From Owenweeksia sp048267305 (GTDB lineage: Bacteria; Bacteroidota; Bacteroidia; Flavobacteriales; Schleiferiaceae): a stretch of DNA of 64,000 bases. Positions 26,135 to 34,740 of this stretch are shown one piece after another (position 1 is the first letter of the stretch; each line of letters starts with the position of its first letter). The notes below the pieces were generated by a model. The model saw only the letters and a program-made list of their open reading frames with translations, made no database searches and was not told the DNA's origin. The stretch is taken from the NCBI GenBank assembly GCA_048267305.1, contig JBLWXT010000001.1:219929-283928 (forward strand), given 5' to 3'. A program made the translations under genes and the position numbers.

Positions 26135-27418
26135 ATGGAAAAACGTATGAAAACAATATTTACCTCTTTACTGCTATTTGGAGTTTTAGCCAACATCAAT
26201 GCTCAATATTACTTTCCACCTGTCACTGGCAATCAATGGGATACTGTTTCTCCCGCTTCTTTAGGTTGGTGTGTTTCTGAACTGGATACGCTGTCTGATT
26301 ATTTGGATAGCCGACATAGCAAAAGCTTTATCATTCTCCATAAGGGTAAGATTGCCTATGAGCGCTATTACAATGGGCATGGTCGTGATAGCGCCTGGTA
26401 TTGGGCCTCGGCCGGTAAAAGCCTTACGGCATTCCTTATTGGGATGGCTCAGGAGCAGAACCTTTTGGACATTAACGATAAGACTTCCGATTATCTTGGC
26501 TCAGGGTGGACGGTTGCTCCTTCCAACAAGGAAGATCTTATCACCATTAAGCAGCAAATGCAAATGACTACCGGACTGGATTTTAATGTGCCTGATTTAA
26601 ATTGCCTTACCGATACCTGCCTTAAATATTTGCATGATGCCGGAACACATTGGTATTATTACAATGCACCTTATCGCCTTTTGGAGGATGTAGTGGCCGC
26701 TGCCAGTGGTAAAAGCTTCAATGCATACACTTTTCAGTCGCTGGCCACTTCAACCGGCATTACCGGGCTGTGGATTGACTATGTTTTTTATAGCAAGGCC
26801 CGCAACATGGCACGGTTTGGATTGTTGAACCTAAACAAAGGTGCGTGGGATGGTACCCCCATACTACATGATACCAGCTATTTTAATGCAATGGTTTCGC
26901 CTTCCCAAAACTATAACCCGGCATATGGCTACCTGTGGTGGCTCAATGGCAGTAGCTTCTATAAACAGCCTGCCTTTGATATCACCTTTCCGGGAGAAAT
27001 TATTTCAACGGCACCGTCTGATTTATTCATGGCTGCCGGTGCCAATGACCAACGAATTTATGTAGTGCCCAGCCTGGATTTGGTAGTAGTAAGACAAGGG
27101 GAAGAGGCTTATTCCAAGCAGGCCGCTCTTTCGCAATTTGACCCTGAACTTTGGCAGTTGTTGATGAATGTGATTTGCACACCAGTTGGCCTGGAGGAAA
27201 CCACTGTTGATGAATGGAGCATTTATCCAAACCCTGCTTTGGATAAGATCACCTTATCTAAACCAACCAGTGGCAGGTTAAAAATATTTAGCAGTGACGG
27301 CAAGGAGGTGATGAATGAAATTTTGAAAGATGAAGTGGTGATTGACATTTCTCTTTTACCAAAGGATACCTACATTTTATATTTGAACGGAAAAAGTACA
27401 TCCTTTATCAAAAAGTGA
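26135..27418 (+). CDS. Secreted serine hydrolase (class C beta-lactamase family) with T9SS sorting domain
   Basis: A 427-residue protein with a signal peptide; ATG 26147 (MKTIFTSLLLFG) is an alternative start. The hydrolase domain shows the S-x-x-K motif S92-A-G-K95 and the Y-x-N motif Y175-Y-N177, and RIYVVPSLDLVVVRQG near the end, as in beta-lactamase-fold esterases and peptidases. Residues about 345-427 form a type A T9SS sorting domain: WSIYPNPALDKITLSKP, then ending YILYLNGKSTSFIKK. The protein is therefore predicted to cross the outer membrane by type IX secretion. Substrate unknown. Confidence 0.9.
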   Translation: MEKRMKTIFTSLLLFGVLANINAQYYFPPVTGNQWDTVSPASLGWCVSELDTLSDYLDSRHSKSFIILHKGKIAYERYYNGHGRDSAWYWASAGKSLTAFLIGMAQEQNLLDINDKTSDYLGSGWTVAPSNKEDLITIKQQMQMTTGLDFNVPDLNCLTDTCLKYLHDAGTHWYYYNAPYRLLEDVVAAASGKSFNAYTFQSLATSTGITGLWIDYVFYSKARNMARFGLLNLNKGAWDGTPILHDTSYFNAMVSPSQNYNPAYGYLWWLNGSSFYKQPAFDITFPGEIISTAPSDLFMAAGANDQRIYVVPSLDLVVVRQGEEAYSKQAALSQFDPELWQLLMNVICTPVGLEETTVDEWSIYPNPALDKITLSKPTSGRLKIFSSDGKEVMNEILKDEVVIDISLLPKDTYILYLNGKSTSFIKK

Positions 27419-27425
27419 GGAGTGC

Positions 27426-28154
27426 CTAAAAAACCCTCCCCGTCCCGTTGGATTCAACTTTTATTACATTTCCGGATTCATCATATATCCTGATAAGGAA
27501 ATTGAAAAGCTCACCAACTTTATAGCTGTCTTTTCCTTTGAAGAAGTGCTGTTTGGTTAGAGATGTTGCTCCTGCAGCATCATGTGTAACAGAATTAAAT
27601 ATCTTGATCTTGTTTCCTTGTGTATCCACATTCCACATTTCCAACACTATTTTGTCAAGGCCCTCAGAATCCTCGGCTTTATAAACCACTTCAAGCCGGG
27701 AGGTGGTGTCAGCGCTAGCCACTGTATCGTTATATATAAAGTTGCCGGTAGGGGGATTGGCATCTACCACGTTAAAATTTTCATCTACCACAGTGGAATT
27801 TCCTCCTTTGTCACGGCAGGTAATCAAAATGTAATTGGAGCCTAAAATATCAACGCCAGCGGGCGGATCAACCATAATGGAGAGATTATCCTTAACACCA
27901 CTAATGCCACGCTGAGTGTAAAAGTAGGGGGCACCTGCACTTACATTAGAGCCCAGCGAAACCTCTACATGCTTTAAACCCTTGTCATCGGCAAATGTCA
28001 GTTCAATTGGAATTTTTTCACCCGTCTTTACATCCTTTACCGGTTTTAAAATGGTTACAGAAGGAGCAACGTCCTCCTCCGGAGCGTTATTATCACCACA
28101 GGCAGATAACATCAATAACGAAAAAATGCCAACGAATAAATTTATAGCCTTCAT
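27426..28154 (-). CDS. Putative lipoprotein with Ig-like repeats (DUF4625-like)
   Basis: A 242-residue lipoprotein (signal ending LMLSAC, Cys about 19). Two similar beta-sandwich-like segments follow: KIPIELTFADDKGLKHVEVS (about 48-67) and SRLEVVYKAEDSEGLDKIVL (about 152-171). Each continues into strands with DESGN- or DKGGN-type turns. The repeated D-x-G-L-x-x-V/I pattern is typical of DUF4625/Ig-like domains in Bacteroidota lipoproteins. No enzymatic motif is seen. It converges with the serine hydrolase gene, 7 bp apart. Confidence 0.7.
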   Translation of the reverse strand: MKAINLFVGIFSLLMLSACGDNNAPEEDVAPSVTILKPVKDVKTGEKIPIELTFADDKGLKHVEVSLGSNVSAGAPYFYTQRGISGVKDNLSIMVDPPAGVDILGSNYILITCRDKGGNSTVVDENFNVVDANPPTGNFIYNDTVASADTTSRLEVVYKAEDSEGLDKIVLEMWNVDTQGNKIKIFNSVTHDAAGATSLTKQHFFKGKDSYKVGELFNFLIRIYDESGNVIKVESNGTGRVF

Positions 28155-28196
28155 AGGAATAAGGTTTTGAGCCTGAAATGTAAAAATTTTGAATGA

Positions 28197-29519
28197 CTAG
28201 TCTGTGGCCCTATCGATTAAGCGCTGATCTATCTGTTTACTGGTTTTTGCCCCCAGCTCGCGTAGTTTCTCCGTTCTCCTCACAAGATTTCCGGTGCCAT
28301 CGGTGAGTTTTTTCATAGAGTCTTGATACGTCTTTTGTACAGTGCTCAATTGGTTACCGAGTTTCATCAGATCTTCTGAAAAGGAGGAAAACTTGTCGTA
28401 AAGTGCTCCGGCTTGGCGGGCAATTTCCTCAGCATTCTTGTTCTGCAAATCCTGTTTCCATATGTAGGAAATGGTGCGGAGCGTAGCCAGTAAAGTTGTG
28501 GTAGAAACCAAAACAATGTTTCTATCCAAGGCGCGCTCATACAGCAAAGGGTCTTCCCTAAGAGCCATGGTAAGGGCAGGCTCATTGGCCACAAACATCA
28601 TCACATAATCTGGCTGGTTAATGTTGTATAGATTCTGATAGTTTCTATCACCAAGCCCTTTGATGTGTGCATTCAGGCTGTCCAGATGTTGTTTTAAGAA
28701 GACGGCACGTTCAGTTTCATCTTCAGTATCGAAGTACTTGCTGTAAGCCGTTAATGAAACTTTAGAGTCCAGAACCAAATGTTTGCCATCGGGCAGGCTG
28801 ATAATAAAATCGAGACGCTGATTGCTTCCTTCTTCGGTTTTAAGGTTCTTTTCTTTAAAATAGTGGATGTCTTTTTGAAGACCTGCTTTTTCCAGAATTC
28901 CTTCCAACTGCATTTCGCCCCAGCCGCCTTGCGTTTTAGAATCTCCGCGTAAAGCGAGGGTAAGGCTTTTGGCCTCCTGTGTAATTTGCTGGTTAAGTTC
29001 TTTCAGATTTTTGAGCTGTTCCTCTAGCGCAGCACCGCGTTTTTCACCTTGCAGGTTGGTGTCTTCTACCTTTTTTTGAAATTCGCCTAAGCGCTCTCTC
29101 AATGGAGTAAGTAGCTCACCAAGATTTACCTTATTCTGGTCTGTAAACTTTTTGCTTTTTTCTTCAAAAATCTCATTGGCCAGATTTTTAAACTCAATGG
29201 CAAATTTTTCATTTAGCTTTTCTACTTCGGCTTTTTGCTCCGCCAGGCGCTTTTCCTGATTGGCGAATTCCGTTTCTACCCGGGTTAGCCTGTTGCTTAA
29301 ATCAAGCGAGCGATTTCGTTCAGCGGTGAGCTCTGGTTTAATTTCTTCCAGCTCTCGTTGTAGGGAGGCTTTGCGCTCTTCACTTAAAGTGAGAGAAGTT
29401 TTTAGTTGCGTAACTTCTTCGGTATTATCGGGCACCAGGCCTTGAAACTTGCTTTTGGCCATAAACCATGCAATGGCGCCTCCAAGTACAACACCGGCTA
29501 TTAACCATATAATTTCCAT
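28197..29519 (-). CDS. rmuC: DNA recombination protein RmuC
   Basis: A 440-residue RmuC homologue. An N-terminal membrane helix (residues about 2-19) is followed by a coiled coil (about 35-190) and the conserved nuclease-like domain: SKTQGGWGEMQLEGILEKAG, RLDFIISLPDGKHLVLDSKV and PDYVMMFVANEPALTMAL. RmuC limits DNA inversions at short inverted repeats in E. coli and is related to restriction-fold nucleases. The D...L-D-S-K motif of the nuclease fold is intact. It follows MarC with a 3-bp gap in one unit. Confidence 0.95.
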   Translation of the reverse strand: MEIIWLIAGVVLGGAIAWFMAKSKFQGLVPDNTEEVTQLKTSLTLSEERKASLQRELEEIKPELTAERNRSLDLSNRLTRVETEFANQEKRLAEQKAEVEKLNEKFAIEFKNLANEIFEEKSKKFTDQNKVNLGELLTPLRERLGEFQKKVEDTNLQGEKRGAALEEQLKNLKELNQQITQEAKSLTLALRGDSKTQGGWGEMQLEGILEKAGLQKDIHYFKEKNLKTEEGSNQRLDFIISLPDGKHLVLDSKVSLTAYSKYFDTEDETERAVFLKQHLDSLNAHIKGLGDRNYQNLYNINQPDYVMMFVANEPALTMALREDPLLYERALDRNIVLVSTTTLLATLRTISYIWKQDLQNKNAEEIARQAGALYDKFSSFSEDLMKLGNQLSTVQKTYQDSMKKLTDGTGNLVRRTEKLRELGAKTSKQIDQRLIDRATD

Positions 29520-29522
29520 AGT

Positions 29523-30203
29523 TTACTTGAAATAAAATTGATACAAACCAAACATCCCATTAAGGACCATTTGAGCGGCCAGGGAACCCACTATAAGCCC
29601 CATTAACCGGTTGAATACCTTAAGGCCGTTGACACCAAGTTTTTTCTTAATAAAGGGCATTCTCCTTAAAATGATGTAATTGGCAAGGGAGCAAATAATA
29701 ATGGCCGAAATTACCGACACATAGGACTCCCACCCCTTAGTGGATATACTTAAATTAATAAGGGTGGTAGCCAAGCCCGGGCCTACAATAATGGGTATCG
29801 CCAGCGGAACCATGCTTATGTCATTTCTCAATTGAGCAGCTACCTGTTCGCTTGCTTTGTGGTTCACCTTTTTGTCGTGGCCTTGTACCATGTTAAAACC
29901 CATAAGCAATAGAATTATTCCACCAAAAACACGCAATCCATCGGGGCGAATGCCAAAGAAATCAAAGATATAGATACCGCTAAGAAAGATGATGATCATC
30001 GCAATTACCACAGCCCGGCTGTTTTTGGAGGCAATTGTGTCAAACTCTTTTTTGGTAGTGTCTTCATCCACAAGGGTGAGCATTATGGCCCCAGCCGAGA
30101 GCGGGTTCATAATGGTAAAGATGGAAATAGAATCACCTAGGATACTGCGCAGGATTTCGAGCACGGTCAGAAATTTTACGCAAAGTAAAAGATTATAAAG
30201 CAA
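29523..30203 (-). CDS. MarC-family integral membrane protein
   Basis: A 226-residue polytopic protein with about six hydrophobic segments. SIFTIMNPLSAGAIMLTL (residues about 27-44), FGGIILLLMGFNMVQG and the segment PLAIPIIVGPGLATTLINLS (about 132-151) are the MarC/UPF0056 hallmarks. MarC was once linked to multiple antibiotic resistance but its function is not established. The N-terminus is uncertain: ATG 30203 or GTG 30164, the latter closer to the usual family start. It leads the MarC-RmuC unit and diverges from the CHAT gene. Confidence 0.9.
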   Translation of the reverse strand: MLYNLLLCVKFLTVLEILRSILGDSISIFTIMNPLSAGAIMLTLVDEDTTKKEFDTIASKNSRAVVIAMIIIFLSGIYIFDFFGIRPDGLRVFGGIILLLMGFNMVQGHDKKVNHKASEQVAAQLRNDISMVPLAIPIIVGPGLATTLINLSISTKGWESYVSVISAIIICSLANYIILRRMPFIKKKLGVNGLKVFNRLMGLIVGSLAAQMVLNGMFGLYQFYFK

Positions 30204-30217
30204 AGGGATTTTGAATA

Positions 30218-30247
30218 TTGACGAATCTTATAATTAGGATATATTTG
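30218..30247 (+). promoter_or_regulatory. Consensus promoter of the TPR-CHAT gene
   Basis: TTG at 30218-30220 and TATATTTG at 30240-30247 are separated by 19 bp, a perfect match to the Bacteroidota consensus. The element overlaps the first possible start codon (30218), which argues that translation starts at ATG 30290. Confidence 0.65.
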
Positions 30248-30289
30248 AGGCCAACAACAACAGTTTTTCTCTGCTCAAAATTCGTTTCA

Positions 30290-33223
30290 ATGTCAGTAAA
30301 ATGGCTATTATCACTTTTGATATTTGCCTGTTCACATCTACTTGTGGCAGCTCATTATGGCACTCCGGAGCAATGTGAGTTTCTGGAGAAAGTAGAACGC
30401 CTTAGGGTCAATGCTCAGAATGATGAGGCTTTACAAGCATGTAATCTCAAATTGCTGGAATTAGGCAATCAACCCAATCAATCCTTTTATTTAAAAGTGG
30501 CTCACGAAAAAGCCGGGATTCTTTTCGCTTTAGGAGATTTTGAGGCAGCAAGGGATTTTCTGCGCCCTCTTAAAAACCTACAGGAGAACAACAATGAGGA
30601 TTTTAAAGCCGCCTGGGGAGATTGTATGTATGCCCTTGGGAAAGCTTATGATCTAATTGAAAAATCGGATAGTGCTATTTACTTTTTTAAGCTGGCATTG
30701 AATGTCAGGTTGGATTTGAAGTATCCCAATCATGAAAAGCTGGCTAACAATTATAGTTATTTGGGGTATATCTATCGGTTTGTAAAGGGGGAATATTCTG
30801 TAGCTGAACAGCTTTATACAAAAGAGGGGGAAGAGCTTTTTAAGTTTGATGCTGATGATTACAGAATGGCCGTTCATTATATGAATCTTGCTGCTTGTAT
30901 TTCTCAAAATGATAATGAGAAGGCGCTGAACTTTAATTTTAAGGCTTTATCGTTTTTAGGAGATTCAGAAGAGGACATGGCTTTGAAAGGCCAATGTCTT
31001 AATAATATTGCAAATACTTACTTCAGAAAAAACGAGTTTCAAAGAGCTATTAAATACTACAAGCGTTCTCTACAAATTCTCCCTTCAACAAGTTCCAGCT
31101 TTTCATCGGGACGAGTGGGTACTTATGAAAATTTGGGATCAGCATATAGGCAGTTGGGTAAATTAGATTCAGCGAGAATACATCAATCCCTTGCTCTGCA
31201 TTTAAATGATAAGGTTCATGGAAGTTTGTCAAAAGAAGTATATGAGTCAAAATTTCACTTGAGCCTTTGTTTTTCTGATTTAGAAAAGGCAAAAGAACTC
31301 AGGATAGAGGCTTTGCGGGGAAAAAAACTCTTTTTTTTAGAAAGTGATGAAGAAATGATTAGGGCATACAATATTCTAGCTGACTGGTTCAAGGGCATTA
31401 ATCAAACGGATAGTGCGTTTTATTATTACCAGAAGGCAATTGGAGGCTCTACCCAGGATTATCTTAGTATTCCCCCAAAAAAAGCAGTGGATGTTACTCT
31501 TGCTAATGCTGTCAACAATAAAGCTTTACTACTTTTCGAACAAGGGAAAGAGATAAAGTCGTGGACATATGTCTCAGCTGCGATTGAGCATTATTATCTG
31601 CTGTCCGATCTGTACGATCAATTACTCGTTTATAAGGATTCTGAAATTGAGCAATTAAACTTTGTGAAAAATGTAAAGAACAATTTTAACGGGGCAATTG
31701 AGGCCTGCTTCTATTTTTATCGAGGCACAGGAAAGGGTATTGATGATTTATGGTTTTTCATTGAAAGAAGTAAGTCTGCAGTTTTGATGCTTCAGGCTAA
31801 AGAGGCTAAACTAGACCGAAATGCATGTGGGGACCAAAGTGCTGTATTATTAAAATTGAATTTGAATGGCCGAATAAAACAGCATGAGGAACAGTTAAAG
31901 GTTAAGAAGGGCAAGTCGGATTCTCTTAGACTGCTTCTTTTTGAACTGCATAAACAGTTGGACTCCATAAGCAACTTGCTCAAAGAGAAAGAACTTGGAT
32001 TTGATGACCCCCACAAGGTGGCAACCTTATATGAAACTAGGAAGCTATTAGAAAAGGGTAAAGATCCATGCATTGTGCAAATGCATGTAGGTAGAGAAGA
32101 GGTTTATGCAATCATGGTGTCATCCGATACGGTGAATGTGCTAAGAATCGATAGCCAGGACTTTGAGGCGTTGCGTGAGAATTGTGATATACTTCAAACT
32201 ATATTGGTAGGAGAGGATACAGGTCGAAATAAACACCTCGAATATCAGACTTTTGTAAATAGCGCATTGACTGTATATAATTTACTTCTCAAGCCTTTAG
32301 GTATTAAGGATAGAAAGGAAATTATAGTGATTCCGGATGGTTTCCTCAGCAGGATTCCGTTTGAAGCATTGCTGGTTGAGCCTCCGATCTCTACCGGACA
32401 AATAGATTATCGGAATCTAAAATACTTAATAAGGGCATCTAAATTGACATACGGGTATTCGGCAACCTGGTCGGGAATGTCTCAAAAACCAATACATAGA
32501 AATGTTTCTGAGCCTTCATTACTGGCTTTTGCCTATGCTGAAACCGAGAGTCAACTTTCCAATCAATCCCTTCCAGGTAGCGCGGAGGAGGTTAATACCG
32601 TAAAAAGAGTTTGGGGTAGCAACATCGAATCTTTTGAAGGTACAGTTGCTACCAAAACAAACTTTAAAAAAAATGCAAGTAACTATGATGTAATCCATCT
32701 GGCTATTCACAATACAGTTGATGCTGATAACCCACTCAATAGTGGATTGGAATTTAGAAATGACAATTTTGAAGATGGTATACTCCATGTTTTTGAAATA
32801 TACCAACTAAATATTGATGCACAAATGGTGGTGCTGAGTGCCTGTGAGAGCGGGGTTGGTGAGTATCAAGAAGGTGAGGGCTTCTCAAGTGTTGGAAGGG
32901 CTTTTGCACAAAGAGGTGTTGCTAATATTATATCATCACTCTGGGAAATTTCAGATAGTCATACGAGCGCTATGATGTCTTCATTCTATAAACTTTTAAA
33001 GCACAGCAGGAATCCTTCTTCCGCACTTCATGAGTGCAAGCTCAGATTCATAGAAGAAAACGATGAGCTTGCGGCTCATCCCTCAAACTGGGCATCATTG
33101 ATTTATACAGGCAATCCAGAAAGACTGTTAGAGTTCCGAGATGAAAAACCCGAAGTATGGAAGCTCTATTTCATCTTATGTCTACTTCTTGTTGGTTTTG
33201 TAATTTTTTGGATAAGGAAATAG
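30290..33223 (+). CDS. TPR-CHAT protein (caspase-like cysteine peptidase domain), membrane-anchored
   Basis: The product is 977 residues from ATG 30290, which opens a signal peptide (MSVKWLLSLLIFACSHLLVA). Residues about 25-480 are helical TPR-like repeats (for example NNIANTYFRKNEFQRAIKYY). A coiled segment lies at about 520-575. The CHAT domain spans about 655-935: HLAIHN holds the His candidate (His807) and VVLSACESGVGE the catalytic Cys (Cys852), followed by GRAFAQRGVANIISSLWEIS. Family members are caspase-related proteases or scaffolds. The glycine after the catalytic His is Asn here. A C-terminal transmembrane helix (about 955-972) ends in IRK, so the domain should face the periplasm. 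It converges with a sigma factor operon 30 bp away. Confidence 0.92.
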   Translation: MSVKWLLSLLIFACSHLLVAAHYGTPEQCEFLEKVERLRVNAQNDEALQACNLKLLELGNQPNQSFYLKVAHEKAGILFALGDFEAARDFLRPLKNLQENNNEDFKAAWGDCMYALGKAYDLIEKSDSAIYFFKLALNVRLDLKYPNHEKLANNYSYLGYIYRFVKGEYSVAEQLYTKEGEELFKFDADDYRMAVHYMNLAACISQNDNEKALNFNFKALSFLGDSEEDMALKGQCLNNIANTYFRKNEFQRAIKYYKRSLQILPSTSSSFSSGRVGTYENLGSAYRQLGKLDSARIHQSLALHLNDKVHGSLSKEVYESKFHLSLCFSDLEKAKELRIEALRGKKLFFLESDEEMIRAYNILADWFKGINQTDSAFYYYQKAIGGSTQDYLSIPPKKAVDVTLANAVNNKALLLFEQGKEIKSWTYVSAAIEHYYLLSDLYDQLLVYKDSEIEQLNFVKNVKNNFNGAIEACFYFYRGTGKGIDDLWFFIERSKSAVLMLQAKEAKLDRNACGDQSAVLLKLNLNGRIKQHEEQLKVKKGKSDSLRLLLFELHKQLDSISNLLKEKELGFDDPHKVATLYETRKLLEKGKDPCIVQMHVGREEVYAIMVSSDTVNVLRIDSQDFEALRENCDILQTILVGEDTGRNKHLEYQTFVNSALTVYNLLLKPLGIKDRKEIIVIPDGFLSRIPFEALLVEPPISTGQIDYRNLKYLIRASKLTYGYSATWSGMSQKPIHRNVSEPSLLAFAYAETESQLSNQSLPGSAEEVNTVKRVWGSNIESFEGTVATKTNFKKNASNYDVIHLAIHNTVDADNPLNSGLEFRNDNFEDGILHVFEIYQLNIDAQMVVLSACESGVGEYQEGEGFSSVGRAFAQRGVANIISSLWEISDSHTSAMMSSFYKLLKHSRNPSSALHECKLRFIEENDELAAHPSNWASLIYTGNPERLLEFRDEKPEVWKLYFILCLLLVGFVIFWIRK

Positions 33224-33253
33224 AGTTTTAAGGTAAACAGAAGTTAAAGGATA

Positions 33254-33592
33254 TTAATCAGGTTTTTTACCTTGATCCTTAACTTCTTTTGGATTTCCGG
33301 TGTTGTCAATTGTTGCGGTGGCACTGCAAAGATGTCCTTCGATGTTAATCGTTCGGGTTTGTGCCAAAATAGCCTCATCTACACTGTTTAGGAGGTTAAA
33401 AAGTTGCCCCCAAGTTTGAAAGTTGCCATCTTCCGGTGTTCCAATATCATTAATTGAGTCAGGGTCGCTAAGTGAAGCACTGGAAAAATAATTTTGAGAC
33501 TCAACTTCAATCGTGCGAATAGTTTCTAAAGAATCGGCAGAGAGTTCGCCAAGTAAGGTTTTCAATCGTTGCCAAGTTTGAGTGTCAGACAT
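33254..33592 (-). CDS. Small protein with duplicated domain and C-terminal GNPK motif
   Basis: A 112-residue acidic soluble protein without a signal peptide. It contains two copies of a roughly 27-residue unit: TWQRLKTLLGEL...TIRTIEVES (residues about 6-32) and TWGQLFNLLN...QTRTINIEG (about 60-86). It ends with GNPKEVKDQGKKPD (99-112), nearly the same peptide as in the neighbouring 62-residue protein. No known family is recognised. It is last in the sigma-TPR unit and converges on the CHAT gene, so a role as a partner or substrate of the CHAT protein is possible but unproven. Confidence 0.75.
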   Translation of the reverse strand: MSDTQTWQRLKTLLGELSADSLETIRTIEVESQNYFSSASLSDPDSINDIGTPEDGNFQTWGQLFNLLNSVDEAILAQTRTINIEGHLCSATATIDNTGNPKEVKDQGKKPD

Positions 33593-33756
33593 TTTATGCG
33601 TTTAGATTTTGTCGAAAAAAACCAAAAGTACTGTTATAGTTGAGATTGCTGATGAGAAATGAAGCTTTTTCAGAAAGGGATAAGTGATAAAAAAGTCAAT
33701 CCTAAACTCTTTGCAAGCTTTGAATTGACTTATAACAAGGTGTGTTTTTTAAATTG

Positions 33757-33945
33757 CTAGCCTGCTAAATACTTTGCGGCCGCAGCTGCGGCTGCCAATG
33801 CAATTACCCCCGTAGAAACCGCAATAGCTTGTAGTGGAGGCTTTACTCCTTGGTCTTTAACATCTTTTGGGTTACCATCATCAGCGGTCCCTTCTGGAGT
33901 ATTGTCATTATTCTGGTCGTCATCGTTGGGTGTTGTGTCTGGCAT
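33757..33945 (-). CDS. Mini-protein with GNPK motif and hydrophobic tail
   Basis: A 62-residue protein in three parts: an acidic disordered head (DDDQNNDNTPEG), the motif GNPKDVKDQGVKPP (residues 24-37), and a hydrophobic Ala-rich helix (LQAIAVSTGVIALAAAAAAA) ending KYLAG. The tail could insert in a membrane as a tail anchor. The motif is shared with the 112-residue protein, but the two DNA stretches differ at many codon positions, which points to selection on the peptide. It lies 39 bp after the TPR gene on the same strand. Not a recognised family. Confidence 0.7.
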   Translation of the reverse strand: MPDTTPNDDDQNNDNTPEGTADDGNPKDVKDQGVKPPLQAIAVSTGVIALAAAAAAAKYLAG

Positions 33946-33984
33946 GGGGAATAGTGTTTTAAGTTAATTTTAGATTTATCTAAT

Positions 33985-34728
33985 TTATAAATCTTTCAAT
34001 AACTCTGTAGATCTTTTTTGGTAGGTGTTGTCATAACCCGCCAATCGGTTTAAGATTTCTGTGGCGGCTGGTATGTTTTTGCTTTTTAAATAAGCTAGCG
34101 CCAAATACCAGTTTACCGTGCTCTTGGGCTCTGCACCTGTTTCGGCAAGTTGCTCCAACAGTGGCAGTGCTTTGGCATGCTCCCCAGAGGCCATATAGCT
34201 ATGAGCCAGGTAAAAGTCGCGTTCTTCACCAGGGGCAATGTCTTCTAGCTCAGCCGTAGCTTTTTTAAAGTCTTTGCTTTCGTAGGCCATCATGGCATTG
34301 GTCATGGGGTCGGTGTCCATTTTGCCACCTCTTTTAATTACGGGTGCATAGGCCTGGTAGGGCTCATAATACTGCTCATATAATTTATCAGGGCTTGTGC
34401 TCAACCCATTAAAAACAAAATACAATGCGATAAGTATTGACACACTGGCCGCTGCTAAAAGAGGCCTCCAGTTGGTGGGTTTCTTTTTTACGGTTTCGTT
34501 CTCGGCCGTTTTAATAGGTTCAAGTCGGGCTTCAATTTCCCTGAGTTTTTGCTTCAGTTCCTTTCTGGACCAATGCTTTATGCCTGCCACCAATTCTTCC
34601 TCCTGATTAAAAAGCTCCTTCAATGAAGGGTTCATATCTATTTCCTGGCGGAGTTTGTTTTGCTCGGCAAGGCTTAATTCGCCACCAAACAAATCTTCAA
34701 TCGCCTTTATTTTATCCATTTCTTCCAT
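33985..34728 (-). CDS. Membrane-anchored TPR protein, probable anti-sigma factor
   Basis: A 247-residue protein. Residues 1-85 form a charged cytoplasmic helical region (LSLAEQNKLRQEIDMNPSL; KELKQKLREIEARLEP), residues about 88-107 a single transmembrane helix, and residues about 140-247 a periplasmic helical domain with TPR-like repeats (AMMAYESKDFKKATAELEDI; ALAYLKSKNIPAATEIL). It is encoded 12 bp after the ECF sigma gene. The N-terminal pattern and the position suggest an anti-sigma factor that reads an envelope signal through its TPRs. No zinc-finger anti-sigma motif is present. Confidence 0.75.
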   Translation of the reverse strand: MEEMDKIKAIEDLFGGELSLAEQNKLRQEIDMNPSLKELFNQEEELVAGIKHWSRKELKQKLREIEARLEPIKTAENETVKKKPTNWRPLLAAASVSILIALYFVFNGLSTSPDKLYEQYYEPYQAYAPVIKRGGKMDTDPMTNAMMAYESKDFKKATAELEDIAPGEERDFYLAHSYMASGEHAKALPLLEQLAETGAEPKSTVNWYLALAYLKSKNIPAATEILNRLAGYDNTYQKRSTELLKDL

Positions 34729-34740
34729 TTCTTCTGTTGT

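Noticed and set aside
30218..30289. N-terminal extension of the CHAT protein from the first start codon
   Set aside because: It would overlap a consensus promoter (TTG at 30218, TATATTTG at 30240) and place 24 residues before a clear signal peptide.
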